Notes: generated from the letters alone by a model not told the origin. A stretch of DNA of 64,000 nucleotides from JBGSTR01 sp963707135 (GCA_963707135.1 CAVPOY010000021.1:30786-94785); one strand, 5' to 3'. Positions 29,059 through 38,131 are shown, numbered from the stretch's first letter. Program-made: numbers and translations.

Positions 29059-29126
29059 CGCGGGGGTTGGCATTCGGCACGCTTCCGCTACCATTGGTAG
29101 AATCGTTACTCTTCCGGAGACGGCTT

Positions 29127-29684
29127 ATGGCAGCGCTAGAGACCCCCGTGTGCGAGTTTGGCTCCCCGGCACCCGATTTTTCATTGGTCGGGGTCGACGG
29201 GAAGGTCTGGACCCGGGACGCCTGCAAGGGCGAACGGGGCCTGCTGGTGATGTTCATCTGCAACCACTGCCCGTTTGTTCAAGCCGTCCGCCCCCGCATC
29301 CTGCGAGATGCCAGGGACCTTGCCGCGCTGGGCATCGGCAGCGTGGCCATCATGTCGAACGACACCGAGGACTATCCCGAGGACTCGTTCGAAAACATGA
29401 AGCGGATGGCCGCGGACCTCGATTTTCCGTTCCCTTACCTGTTGGACGAGACCCAGGATGTCGCACGAGCGTATGGCGCCGTCTGTACGCCCGACTTCTT
29501 CGGGTACAACACGGACCTGGGGCTGCAGTACCGCGGCAGGCTCGACGAGAGCCGACGAGAGACCGCGCCCGAGGGTGTGCGCCGCGACCTTTACGAGGCC
29601 ATGAAGCAAGTCGCCGAGACAGGGCGGGGACCCGCCGAGCAGATCCCAAGCATGGGGTGCTCGATCAAGTGGAAGGCCGGCTGA
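29127..29684 (+). CDS. Thioredoxin-fold (AhpC/TSA-like) protein
   Basis: The ATG at 29127 follows a CGGAGA ribosome-binding site. The much longer upstream frame is antisense to metK and is rejected. The 185-residue product has the peroxiredoxin/TlpA-like plan: PAPDFSLVGVDGKVW, then LLVMFICNHCPFVQAVRPRI with a CNHC motif at the active-site position, and AVCTPDFFGYNTDLGLQYRG. No signal peptide is present, so it should be cytoplasmic. This family of thiol-disulphide proteins is common, but substrates are poorly defined. It is divergent from metK with 159 bp between them. Confidence 0.82.
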   Translation: MAALETPVCEFGSPAPDFSLVGVDGKVWTRDACKGERGLLVMFICNHCPFVQAVRPRILRDARDLAALGIGSVAIMSNDTEDYPEDSFENMKRMAADLDFPFPYLLDETQDVARAYGAVCTPDFFGYNTDLGLQYRGRLDESRRETAPEGVRRDLYEAMKQVAETGRGPAEQIPSMGCSIKWKAG

Positions 29685-30024
29685 GGCCTCGGCAGCACCC
29701 GGGGCGGAAGTCAACATTGCCGTCATTAATTCGCAATATTATGATCTTATAAAATTGTTTTTGACGGCATAAGATTGTTTTTATTCCCGGTTGGTTGGCT
29801 TTAGTCCAGAATAAGCCCCCTTTGGAGAAGGTCGCGATCGTGCGACTTCGCCCGAGGGGGGTACATCCCGGAGTAGCACGGACCCGGCGTCAGTCGCGGC
29901 CGTGAGCCCCGCACCCGTCATTTCCGACGCCGCGTCACCAACAATCGGCTTGATCGCCGCCGGTCAAATCTCGGGCGGCCGCGGCATGCGCACAATTTCG
30001 GTAATCGCTAACTAGGAGGGGCTC
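29685..30024. other. Regulatory region upstream of the tkt-fba cassette
   Basis: This 340-bp gap contains an AT-rich block (29725-29785) that stands out in the high-GC surroundings and carries a 14-bp direct repeat. A minor palindrome GTCGC...GCGAC sits near 29838-29853. No gene is visible, and no clean -35/-10 pair could be fixed. Confidence 0.5.
29749..29782 (+). promoter_or_regulatory. Phased 14-bp direct repeat upstream of tkt
   Basis: ATAAAATTGTTTTT (29749-29762) and ATAAGATTGTTTTT (29769-29782) differ at one base and start 20 bp apart, about two helical turns. This arrangement suits binding of a dimeric regulator on one face. It is about 245 bp upstream of the transketolase start. Confidence 0.5.
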
Positions 30025-32031
30025 ATGTCCTCACGCAGAGAACTCGCAAACGCGATCCGTGCGCTCAGCATGGACGCCGTGCAGAAGGCCAACTCCGGTC
30101 ATCCGGGGGCACCCATGGGCATGGCGGATATCGCCGAGGTTCTGTGGAACGACTTCATGAGCCACAATCCGGCGAATCCGGATTGGGTCAACCGCGACCG
30201 GTTCGTGCTCTCGAACGGGCACGGCTCCATGCTGATCTACTCGTTGCTGCACCTGACGGGTTACGCGCTCAGCATGGAGGACCTGATGCAGTTCCGCCAA
30301 CTGCACTCGAAGACCCCGGGGCATCCCGAGTACGGCTACGCGCCCGGCGTCGAGACGACCACGGGTCCGCTGGGGCAGGGCATCAGCAACGCCGTCGGCA
30401 TGGCACTGGCCGAGAAGGTCCTTGCCGGCCAGTTCAACCGGCCCGGACACGAGATCATCGATCACCACACCTATGTGTTCCTGGGTGATGGCTGCCTGAT
30501 GGAAGGCATCTCCCACGAGGCCTGCTCGCTGGCCGGCGCGCTCGGGCTCGGAAAGCTGATCGCCGTATACGACGACAACAACATCTCCATCGACGGCGAG
30601 GTGCGCGGTCACGGCAACACCCCGGCTTGGTTCCTCGACGATACCCCCAAGCGTTTCGAGGCCTATGGCTGGCACGTGATCCCGAAGGTCGACGGTCACG
30701 ACCCGAAGGCGGTGCGCGCGGCCATCGAAGAGGCTCGAGCGGTCGCCGACCGTCCGTCGCTGATCTGCTGCCAGACCATCATCGGCTTCGGCTCTCCGAA
30801 CAAACAGGGCAAGGAGGAATGCCACGGCGCCGCGCTGGGCAACGACGAGGTCGCGCTGACGCGTGAGGCGCTCGGATGGACGCATGCGCCGTTCGAGATT
30901 CCCGCCGAGATCTACGACGGTTGGAGCGCCAAGGAGCGCGGCGCGCAGGCTGAGGCCGAGTGGAACGCCAGACTCGATGCCTATGCCTCCGCGTTCCCGG
31001 CCGAGGCCGCCGAGCTGCGGCGGCGGATGGCGGGCGACCTGCCCGAGGACTGGGCGGACCAGGCCGACGCCTTCATCGCGTCGGTCGCCGACAAGGCCGA
31101 GACCATCGCCTCCCGCAAGGCCTCGCAGAATGCGCTCAACGGATTCGGGCCGCTGCTCCCCGAGCTGCTGGGCGGCTCGGCCGACCTCGCCGGCTCCAAC
31201 CTAACCATCTGGAAGGGCTCGAAGGGCGTCGGCAAGGCGGACGCGTCCGGCAACTACGTCTACTACGGCGTGCGTGAGTTCGGCATGTCGGCGATCATGA
31301 ACGGCATTGCCCTGCATGGCGGCTTCATCCCCTATGGCGCGACCTTCCTGATGTTCTCCGAGTACGCCCGCAACGCGCTGCGCATGGCGGCGCTGATGAA
31401 GGTGCCCTCGATCTTCGTCTACACCCACGACTCCATCGGCCTGGGCGAGGACGGACCGACCCATCAACCGGTCGAGCAGATCCCGACCCTGCGGATGATC
31501 CCGAACATGAGCGTCTGGCGCCCCTGCGACGCGGTCGAGTCGGCGGTCTCCTGGAAGCTCGCGATCGAGCGGCGGACGGGGCCAAGCTGCCTGATTTTCT
31601 CGCGCCAGAACCTGGCTCACATGGAGCGAACCCCCGGGCAGCTGTCGGACATCGCGCGCGGCGGTTACGTCCTGCGTGACTGCGCCGGTACGCCGGATGC
31701 GATCCTCATCGCGACCGGCTCCGAGGTAGAGTTGGCGGTCAAGGCCGCCGAGGCACTTTCGGACAAGGCCGTGCGCGTCGTGTCGATGCCTTCGACCGAT
31801 GTCTTCGATGCTCAGGACGGGGCCTACAAGGAGTCCGTCCTGCCGAGCGCGGTGACGGCCCGGGTCGCCGTCGAGGCGGCGGTCACCGACGGCTGGTGGA
31901 AGTATGTCGGCACCCAGGGCGCCGTTGTCGGCATCAACCGATTTGGCGAGTCCGCGCCCGCCGGGGCGCTGTTCAAGGAGTTCGGGTTCACCGTCGACAA
32001 CCTGGTTGCCGTGGTTCGCGGCGTCCTCTAG
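30025..32031 (+). CDS. tkt: Transketolase
   Basis: The 668-residue thiamine-diphosphate enzyme moves two-carbon units in the Calvin and pentose phosphate pathways. The N-terminal RALSMDAVQKANSGHPGAPM signature, the thiamine-binding FLGDGCLMEGISHEA...NNISIDG segment, the pyrimidine-domain YGVREFGMSAIMNGIALHGG and TYTHDSIGLGEDGPTHQP-like stretch (VYTHDSIGLGEDGPTHQP) are all present. An AGGAGGGGCTC ribosome-binding site precedes the ATG. It is the first gene of a tkt-gap-pgk-pyk-fba cassette, a Calvin-cycle/glycolysis order known from autotrophic proteobacteria. Confidence 0.97.
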   Translation: MSSRRELANAIRALSMDAVQKANSGHPGAPMGMADIAEVLWNDFMSHNPANPDWVNRDRFVLSNGHGSMLIYSLLHLTGYALSMEDLMQFRQLHSKTPGHPEYGYAPGVETTTGPLGQGISNAVGMALAEKVLAGQFNRPGHEIIDHHTYVFLGDGCLMEGISHEACSLAGALGLGKLIAVYDDNNISIDGEVRGHGNTPAWFLDDTPKRFEAYGWHVIPKVDGHDPKAVRAAIEEARAVADRPSLICCQTIIGFGSPNKQGKEECHGAALGNDEVALTREALGWTHAPFEIPAEIYDGWSAKERGAQAEAEWNARLDAYASAFPAEAAELRRRMAGDLPEDWADQADAFIASVADKAETIASRKASQNALNGFGPLLPELLGGSADLAGSNLTIWKGSKGVGKADASGNYVYYGVREFGMSAIMNGIALHGGFIPYGATFLMFSEYARNALRMAALMKVPSIFVYTHDSIGLGEDGPTHQPVEQIPTLRMIPNMSVWRPCDAVESAVSWKLAIERRTGPSCLIFSRQNLAHMERTPGQLSDIARGGYVLRDCAGTPDAILIATGSEVELAVKAAEALSDKAVRVVSMPSTDVFDAQDGAYKESVLPSAVTARVAVEAAVTDGWWKYVGTQGAVVGINRFGESAPAGALFKEFGFTVDNLVAVVRGVL

Positions 32032-32125
32032 CGCCATTCCGGGAACCATCCCGAGCGGGTATGCGCCGCGACGGCCGGTGCGGGCCCGGCAAGACTTTCT
32101 TTTTCTGACACAGGAGCACCTCCTA

Positions 32126-33127
32126 ATGACGATCAAAGTTGGCATCAATGGGTTTGGCCGCATCGGCCGCATGGCTTTCCGCGCGATCGCGAAGGACTTC
32201 CCGAACATCGAGGTCGTCGGCATCAACGACCTGCTGGACCCGGACTACCTTGCCTACATGCTCAAGTACGACTCGGTCCACGGGAACTTCCCGGGTGACA
32301 TCGCCGTCGACGGCAACACCATGATCGTCAACGGCAAGTCCATCCGCCTGACCGCGGAGATGGATCCGGCCAATCTAAAATGGAACGAGATCGGTGCCGA
32401 CCTGGTCATCGAGTGTACCGGCTTCTTCCTGACCGAGGAGACCTGCCAGAAGCACATCGCCGCCGGCGCCAAGAAGGTGGTGCAGAGCGCGCCCTCGAAG
32501 GACGCCACGCCGATGTTCGTCTACGGCGTCAACCACAACACCTATGCCGGTGAGGCGATCGTCTCTGCCGCGTCCTGCACGACCAACTGCCTGGCGCCCG
32601 TGGCCAAGGTTCTGCACGACAACTGGGGCATCAAGCGTGGCCTGATGACCACCGTGCATGCCGCCACCGCCACCCAGAAGACCGTCGATGGCCCGTCGAA
32701 GAAGGACTGGCGCGGCGGCCGCGGTATCCTGGAGAACATCATCCCGTCCTCCACCGGTGCCGCCAAGGCAGTCGGCAAGGTCTTGCCCGAGCTCAACGGC
32801 AAGCTGACCGGCATGGCCTTTCGCGTGCCGACCTCCGACGTCTCCGTGGTCGACCTTACCGTCGAACTCAACAAGAACGCCGACTATGGTGAGGTCTGTG
32901 CCGCCATGAAGGCCGCCTCCGAGTCCGGCGATCTGGCGGGCGTGCTGGCCTACACCGACGAGAAGGTGGTCTCCACCGACTTCCGCGGCCGCGGCACGCC
33001 GTCCATCTTCGATTCCGAGGCCGGTATCGCCCTCGATCCGACCTTCATCAAGGTGGTTGCCTGGTACGACAACGAATACGGCTACACCTGCAACATGCTT
33101 CGCATGGTGGAGCACGTCGCCAAATAG
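32126..33127 (+). CDS. gap: Glyceraldehyde-3-phosphate dehydrogenase
   Basis: The 333-residue protein has the NAD(P)-binding start KVGINGFGRIGRMAFRAI, the active-site signature SAASCTTNCLAPVAKVL (catalytic Cys) and WYDNEYGYTCNMLRMVEH at the C-terminus. It interconverts glyceraldehyde-3-phosphate and 1,3-bisphosphoglycerate. The coenzyme loop reads VGINDLLDPDYLAYML, which fits NAD use, but this is not decisive. It lies 94 bp after tkt with an AGGAGCACC ribosome-binding site. Confidence 0.97.
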   Translation: MTIKVGINGFGRIGRMAFRAIAKDFPNIEVVGINDLLDPDYLAYMLKYDSVHGNFPGDIAVDGNTMIVNGKSIRLTAEMDPANLKWNEIGADLVIECTGFFLTEETCQKHIAAGAKKVVQSAPSKDATPMFVYGVNHNTYAGEAIVSAASCTTNCLAPVAKVLHDNWGIKRGLMTTVHAATATQKTVDGPSKKDWRGGRGILENIIPSSTGAAKAVGKVLPELNGKLTGMAFRVPTSDVSVVDLTVELNKNADYGEVCAAMKAASESGDLAGVLAYTDEKVVSTDFRGRGTPSIFDSEAGIALDPTFIKVVAWYDNEYGYTCNMLRMVEHVAK

Positions 33128-33130
33128 GCC

Positions 33131-33205
33131 GTAAGGTGGGTTTGGCGCCCCGCCCGGTGCCCGCGGACTGCCGCGGCATTGCAGGGGCGCCGTAACCCAC
33201 CGTAC
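33131..33205. repeat. Palindromic MITE-like repeat between gap and pgk
   Basis: GTAAGGTGGGTTTGGCGCCCC (left) and GGGGCGCCGTAACCCACC (right, 33184-33201) are inverted arms. A CCGCGG-ACTG-CCGCGG hairpin forms part of the loop. The arms share their plan with 8961-9031. The element begins 3 bp after the gap stop, so it is transcribed inside the operon. Confidence 0.65.
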
Positions 33206-33356
33206 AGCCCCGGCGGATCGTTGCGCACTGAAGTGTCGCGCCAGATTTCGGCCTTTCGCCGATGTGCGCCTGAGCAGCCGCCTGCGAGAGCCATTCGGCA
33301 AGCCCGAGGGGCTTTCCCAATCGCTTTTCTCGACGGAACAATCGCGGAGGACTTCC

Positions 33357-34538
33357 ATGTCGTTCATCAAGCTCACCGATCTCGATCTCGCCGGTAAGCG
33401 GGTGCTGATCCGGTCCGACCTCAATGTCCCGGTCAAGGACGGCAAGGTGACCTCCGACGCCCGTATCACCGCGTCCATGCCCACCTTCGAGCACTGCATC
33501 AAGGCCGGTGCCAAGGTCATGGTGATGTCGCACCTCGGGCGCCCCGAGGAAGGCGTCTACTCGGAAGAGAACTCCATGGCCCCGGTTGCCGCGAATCTCG
33601 GCGCAAAGATGGGCCGAGAGGTCCGACTGGTGAAGGATTATCTGGAGTCCGCGCCTGAGCTGGCGGACGGCGAACTGGTGCTGCTCGAGAACGTCCGGTT
33701 CAACAAGGGCGAGGGGAAGGACAACGAAGCCCTGGCCAGGCAGTACGCGGGGCTTTGCGACGTGTTCGTGATGGATGCCTTCGGCACCGCGCACCGCGCC
33801 CAGGCCTCCACCCACGGCGCGGGTAAGTTCGCGCCGGTAGCTTGCGCGGGCCTGCTGCTGTCCGAGGAGCTCGATGCGCTCGCCAAGGCCCTGGCCAATC
33901 CGGCCCGCCCGATGGTTGCCATCGTCGGCGGCTCGAAGGTATCCACCAAGCTCACCGTGCTGGAGGCCTTGTCGGAGAAGGTCGACCAGCTGGTGGTCGG
34001 GGGCGGCATCGCCAACACCTTCCTGGCCGCGGCGGGTAACAACGTCGGCAAGTCGCTGTGCGAGCACGACCTGATTCCTACCGCCAAGGCTCTGATGGAA
34101 AAGATGACCGCCCGCGGCGCCACCATCCCGATAGCGGTCGATGTGGTGTGCGGCAAGAACTTCGCCGAGAACGAGCCGGCGGTCACGAAGGACGCGGGGG
34201 ACGTGGCCGACGACGACATGATCTTCGACATCGGCCCCAAGTCGGCCCAGGAACTGGCTCAGATCATCGCCAAGGCCGGTACCATTGTCTGGAACGGTCC
34301 GGTCGGCGTGTTCGAGTTCGACCAGTTCGGCGAGGGCACTAAGACGGTCTCGATGGCGATCGCTGGCGCGTCCGGATTCAGCCTGGCGGGCGGCGGCGAC
34401 ACCATTGCGGCGATCCAGAAATACGACATCTACGACAAGGTGTCCTATATCTCCACCGCCGGCGGGGCGTTTCTCGAGTACCTCGAGGGCAAGACGCTGC
34501 CGGCCGTTGCCATGCTCGAGGCGCGGGCGAAGGACTGA
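33357..34538 (+). CDS. pgk: Phosphoglycerate kinase
   Basis: The 393-residue kinase transfers phosphate between 1,3-bisphosphoglycerate and ADP. The chosen ATG (MSFIKLTDLDLAGKRVLIRS) has a CGGAGGACTTCC ribosome-binding site; the longer upstream frame is dropped. The signature RVLIRSDLNVPVKDGKVT, the hinge MVAIVGGSKVSTKL and the nucleotide-binding IVWNGPVGVFEFDQFGEGT are present. It is 229 bp downstream of gap because of the inserted palindromic repeat. Confidence 0.97.
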   Translation: MSFIKLTDLDLAGKRVLIRSDLNVPVKDGKVTSDARITASMPTFEHCIKAGAKVMVMSHLGRPEEGVYSEENSMAPVAANLGAKMGREVRLVKDYLESAPELADGELVLLENVRFNKGEGKDNEALARQYAGLCDVFVMDAFGTAHRAQASTHGAGKFAPVACAGLLLSEELDALAKALANPARPMVAIVGGSKVSTKLTVLEALSEKVDQLVVGGGIANTFLAAAGNNVGKSLCEHDLIPTAKALMEKMTARGATIPIAVDVVCGKNFAENEPAVTKDAGDVADDDMIFDIGPKSAQELAQIIAKAGTIVWNGPVGVFEFDQFGEGTKTVSMAIAGASGFSLAGGGDTIAAIQKYDIYDKVSYISTAGGAFLEYLEGKTLPAVAMLEARAKD

Positions 34539-34622
34539 GGTCGTGCCGCGGACGATCTGCGTCTTCGTGCGCGACGCGGAGCCGGGGATACGCTTCGCGG
34601 AGAACGGCTGAGCGACGCATCG

Positions 34623-36065
34623 ATGCCCCGACGAACCAAGATCGTCGCAACCCTCGGCCCGGCCACGGACGAGCCGAGGGTCATGGACGCCATCCTGGCC
34701 GCCGGCGTCGACGTCGTTCGGCTCAATCTCTCGCACGATACCCACGCGCGTCACCGCCACCGAGCCGAGGCCATTCGGGACCAGGCGCGAGCGGCCGGTC
34801 GTGAGGTCGCATTATTGCTGGACCTGCAGGGCCCGAAGATCCGGATCGGAAGGTTCCGGGGCGGGGCGGTTACGCTGTGTCCCGGCGATCGATTCGCCAT
34901 CGATGCGCGCTGCGCGCTCGATGATGGCGACGCCGGCAGGGTGGGGACCACCTATGCGCCGTTGCCGGAAGAGGTGCGTGCCGGCGATACCCTGTTGTTG
35001 GACGACGGAGCGATCGAGCTGCGGGTCGAGTCCGTCGTTGACCGGCGGATCGACTGTTTCGTCATCGTCGGCGGTACGCTCGCCAGCAACAAAGGGATCA
35101 ATCGCAAGGGCGGAGGCCTGTCCGCCCCGGCCCTGACGGCGAAGGACGAGGAGGATATCCGTTTTGCCGCGGAGGTCCAGGCCGACTATCTGGCCGTGTC
35201 CTTCGTGCGCAACGGGGACGATGTCCGGCTGGCCCGGGAGCTCTTCCACGAGGCCGGCGGCACGGGCGGCATCGTCGCCAAGATCGAGCGGGCCGAGGCC
35301 CTGGACGCGCTCGACGACATCATCATCGCGGCGGACGTGATCATGGTCGCCCGAGGGGACCTAGGGGTCGAGATCGGCGACGCAAAGCTGCCCGCCGTGC
35401 AGAAGCATCTGATCCACCGCGCCCGCGAGCTCAACAGCGTGGTGATCACCGCGACGCAGATGATGCAGTCGATGATCGAGAATCCCATACCGACCCGCGC
35501 GGAGGTGTTCGATGTCGCCAACGCGGTGCTCGACGGCACCGACGCGGTGATGCTCTCAGCCGAGAGCTCGATCGGCCGGAACCCGGCGCAGGTCGTCGCG
35601 GCGCTCGATCGTATCTGCGAGGAGGCGGAGAAGCAGGCCACGCGCTCCGGCCACCGCCTGAACTCGGTGTTCGGCCGCGTCGACGAGGGGATCGCGATGG
35701 CCGCGATGTACACCGCCAATCATCTGGGTGTGAAGGCCATCGCCGCGCTGACCGAAACCGGGGCGACCGTAAAGTGGATGTCGCGCATCAGCTCCGGTAT
35801 ACCGATCTACGCGATGACCCGTTTCCCCGCGACCCGGCGCAAAGTGAGGCTTTTCCGAGGCGCCTATCCGGTAAGCTTCGATGTGGCGAGCACCGATATC
35901 CATGAGGTGAACAAGGAGGTGATCGAGGAGCTCCTGCGCTGCGGCACGGTGCGCGACGGCGACCTTGTCATCATCACCAAGGGCGACCGCTCAGGCGTCG
36001 AGGGGCAGACCAATATCATGAAGATAATGCGAGTCGGGGAGCACAAGTTGCTCACCGACGACTAG
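34623..36065 (+). CDS. pyk: Pyruvate kinase
   Basis: The 480-residue enzyme makes pyruvate and ATP from phosphoenolpyruvate. It has RTKIVATLGPATDEPRVM, LLDLQGPKIRIGRF, the active-site region IVAKIERAEALDALDDII, MVARGDLGVEIG and TATQMMQSMIENPIPTRAE. The C-terminal domain (about residues 350-480) is present, so it is full length. It lies 84 bp after pgk. A glycolytic kinase inside a Calvin-type cassette is usual in this group and lets the operon serve both directions of carbon flow. Confidence 0.97.
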   Translation: MPRRTKIVATLGPATDEPRVMDAILAAGVDVVRLNLSHDTHARHRHRAEAIRDQARAAGREVALLLDLQGPKIRIGRFRGGAVTLCPGDRFAIDARCALDDGDAGRVGTTYAPLPEEVRAGDTLLLDDGAIELRVESVVDRRIDCFVIVGGTLASNKGINRKGGGLSAPALTAKDEEDIRFAAEVQADYLAVSFVRNGDDVRLARELFHEAGGTGGIVAKIERAEALDALDDIIIAADVIMVARGDLGVEIGDAKLPAVQKHLIHRARELNSVVITATQMMQSMIENPIPTRAEVFDVANAVLDGTDAVMLSAESSIGRNPAQVVAALDRICEEAEKQATRSGHRLNSVFGRVDEGIAMAAMYTANHLGVKAIAALTETGATVKWMSRISSGIPIYAMTRFPATRRKVRLFRGAYPVSFDVASTDIHEVNKEVIEELLRCGTVRDGDLVIITKGDRSGVEGQTNIMKIMRVGEHKLLTDD

Positions 36066-36132
36066 GTAAGCGCAGCGCGTACCTGGAACCCAATCAACCC
36101 GTTACCCGCGAACCGACACGAGGAGAACCCAA

Positions 36133-37197
36133 ATGGCCCTGATTTCACTGCGTCAGATGTTGGACCACGCCGCCGAGCACGGTTACGGTGTTCCTGCCTT
36201 CAACGTCAACAACCTCGAGCAGATGCGCGCCATCATGGAGGCGGCCGACGAGACCGATTCCCCGGTTATCGTTCAGGCCTCTGCCGGCGCCCGCAAGTAC
36301 GCCGGCGCTCCCTTCCTGCGCCACCTGATCCTGGCCGCGATCGAGGAGTGGCCGCACATCCCGGTCTGCATGCACCAGGACCACGGCACCTCCGCCGCCG
36401 TCTGCCAGCGCTCCATCCAGCTCGGCTTCTCGTCGGTGATGATGGATGGCTCTCTCGGAGAGGACGGCAAGACCCCGACCTCCTACGAGTACAACGTCGA
36501 CGTTACCCGCACCGTGGTTCAGATGGCGCACGCCTGCGGCGTCTCGGTCGAGGGTGAGCTGGGTTGTCTGGGGTCGCTGGAGACCGGGATGGCCGGAGAG
36601 GAGGACGGCATCGGTGCCGAGGGCAAGCTCGATCACAGCCAGCTCCTGACCGATCCCGAGGAGGCCGCTGACTTCGTGCGCAAGACCGGCGTGGACGCGC
36701 TGGCCATCGCCATCGGCACCTCCCACGGCGCCTATAAGTTCACCCGTCCACCCACAGGCGACATCCTGGCCATTGAGCGCATCAAGGAGATCAATGCGCG
36801 CATCCCCAACACCCACCTGGTGATGCATGGCTCCTCGTCGGTCCCGCAGGACTGGCTGGCCATCATCAACGAGTACGGCGGGGCCATGGGCGAGACCTAC
36901 GGCGTTCCGGTCGAGGAGATCGTCGAGGGGATCAAGCACGGCGTGCGCAAGGTCAACATCGACACCGATTTGCGCATGGCCTCGACCGGTGCGATCCGCA
37001 AGTTCCTGGCCGAGAACACCAAGGAGTTCGATCCGCGCAAGTACTTCACCGCCGCGACCAAGGCGATGAAGGGCATCTGCAAAGACCGCTACGAGGCCTT
37101 TGGGACTGCTGGAAACGCGAGTAAGATCAAGGTCATGTCGCTGGAAGCGATGACGTCGCGCTACGCCAAGGGCGAGTTGGACCCCAAGGTCAACTAA
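36133..37197 (+). CDS. fba: Class II fructose-bisphosphate aldolase
   Basis: The 354-residue zinc aldolase has the zinc ligands in CMHQDHGTS, the YEYNVDVTRTVV and VEGELGCLGSLETG segments, AIAIGTSHGAYKF, LVMHGSSSVPQ and KVNIDTDLRMA. It matches the CbbA-type class II family that handles fructose- and sedoheptulose-bisphosphate in Calvin-cycle bacteria. The start has a GAGGAGAACCC ribosome-binding site. It is the last gene of the cassette and is followed by a terminator. Confidence 0.97.
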   Translation: MALISLRQMLDHAAEHGYGVPAFNVNNLEQMRAIMEAADETDSPVIVQASAGARKYAGAPFLRHLILAAIEEWPHIPVCMHQDHGTSAAVCQRSIQLGFSSVMMDGSLGEDGKTPTSYEYNVDVTRTVVQMAHACGVSVEGELGCLGSLETGMAGEEDGIGAEGKLDHSQLLTDPEEAADFVRKTGVDALAIAIGTSHGAYKFTRPPTGDILAIERIKEINARIPNTHLVMHGSSSVPQDWLAIINEYGGAMGETYGVPVEEIVEGIKHGVRKVNIDTDLRMASTGAIRKFLAENTKEFDPRKYFTAATKAMKGICKDRYEAFGTAGNASKIKVMSLEAMTSRYAKGELDPKVN

Positions 37198-37220
37198 CCC
37201 CTAGCCCGGGTCGGAAACGA

Positions 37221-37243
37221 GGGGGTGCCTGGGCACCCCCTTT
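37221..37243 (+). terminator. Terminator after fba
   Basis: GGGGGTGCC (37221-37229) pairs with GGCACCCCC (37232-37240), followed by TTTC. The loop is very short and the U-tract has only three bases, but the strong stem 25 bp after fba fits an operon end. Confidence 0.65.
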
Positions 37244-37360
37244 CAGTCGTCCGCTTCGCGCAGGCGACCGGGCGCAAGCGCGGTCGTCACCCGGCTTGGG
37301 CTAATTGCGCGGGCCGGGTGAACCGAATCCCTGGCTCGGCGGCGGGGCATACCGAGGGCC

Positions 37361-37756
37361 ATTTCCATCATCGAGCGATTTCCCTGCCCCTGCTGCGGCC
37401 ATCTGGTCCACGATCAGGTCCCGGGCTTTCACCAGGTTTGCCCGGTCTGCGGCTGGGAGGACGACCTGAGCCAGCTCCGGTTCCCGCAGATGCCCGGCAG
37501 CAGCAATACGGTCTGTCTGCAGGAGGCCCAGCGGAACTACCAGACCTATGGGGCCTCGGAGCGACGGAATCTGGGCCGAACCCGCGACGCCGTCGAAGGG
37601 GAGGAGCGCGAGCACGGGTGGCGGCCGCTAGATGCGGCGCGGGACAACATAGAGCAGCCTAGCCGCGGTGTCGCCTACGGAGACTCCTACCCCTGGCCCG
37701 ATACGACGGTGCTCTATTACTGGCGAGCGACCTATTGGCGTCGTGTGGTCGGATAA
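37361..37756 (+). CDS. CPCC cysteine-rich family protein (start uncertain)
   Basis: The frame encodes FPCPCCGHLVHDQVPGFHQ, VCPVCGWEDD and a conserved tail YPWPDTTVLYYWRATYWRR. The paired CPCC and CPVCGW motifs mark the small CPCC (zinc-ribbon-like) family. An in-frame TGA at 37319 and the lack of any ATG or GTG before the CPCC motif leave no ordinary start. I place it at an ATT (37361) 6 bases after GAGG only as a marker. Either a rare start codon or a sequence error is possible. The function of this family is unknown. Confidence 0.6.
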   Translation: MSIIERFPCPCCGHLVHDQVPGFHQVCPVCGWEDDLSQLRFPQMPGSSNTVCLQEAQRNYQTYGASERRNLGRTRDAVEGEEREHGWRPLDAARDNIEQPSRGVAYGDSYPWPDTTVLYYWRATYWRRVVG

Positions 37757-38131
37757 TGCGCTCAGCCTTGCCGGCGTCGGGTGCCGCATCTGAGACTGAC
37801 ATCCGGGTGCCTTCATTCGCGCGTCCCTCGTGAATACGACCCGATTCAGTGCAAGCGCCCGATGTAAGCGCGGATCCATTGCGTTGTCCGTCGGGGGCAA
37901 GGATGGCCGGCCATTATCAATGGATGTAAGCCATTGAAAAATTAGTGCTCCGAGAGTCGCGCCTCTCGGGGCGTGAGCTGATCAGGTGCCGGGATGGCAT
38001 ATGGTCAGTATCTCCCTAGAGGCTCGAGCTCCTCGGATCGATCGCGAATCCAGCCCCTCCGGTCGGTCCGCCGGGATCCGCCGTCGCATGCCCTGTCGGC
38101 GTGCCGAAACGTTTGCAGTAGAATTAGGCCT
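37757..38131. other. Upstream region of the pigment cluster
   Basis: The 375-bp region ahead of the acyl carrier protein contains a perfect inverted repeat TCAATGG-ATGTAAG-CCATTGA (37917-37937). ATGTAAGC occurs again near 37863. A TAGAAT hexamer lies just before the ACP start without a good -35. No gene is seen. Confidence 0.45.
37917..37937. promoter_or_regulatory. Inverted repeat, candidate operator of the pigment cluster
   Basis: TCAATGG and CCATTGA flank the 7-base ATGTAAG. The spacer octamer ATGTAAGC also occurs at 37863-37870, where a CCATTG lies about 16 bases downstream, suggesting a second degenerate site. No U-tract follows on either side in the right order, so a terminator is less likely. 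Confidence 0.4.

Noticed and set aside
28488..29126. Long N-terminal extension of the thioredoxin-fold protein
   Set aside because: This part is antisense to metK and lacks family sequence; a ribosome-binding site supports ATG at 29127.
32375..34760. Large minus-strand frames across gap and pgk
   Set aside because: They are antisense to well-defined glycolytic genes and low in complexity.
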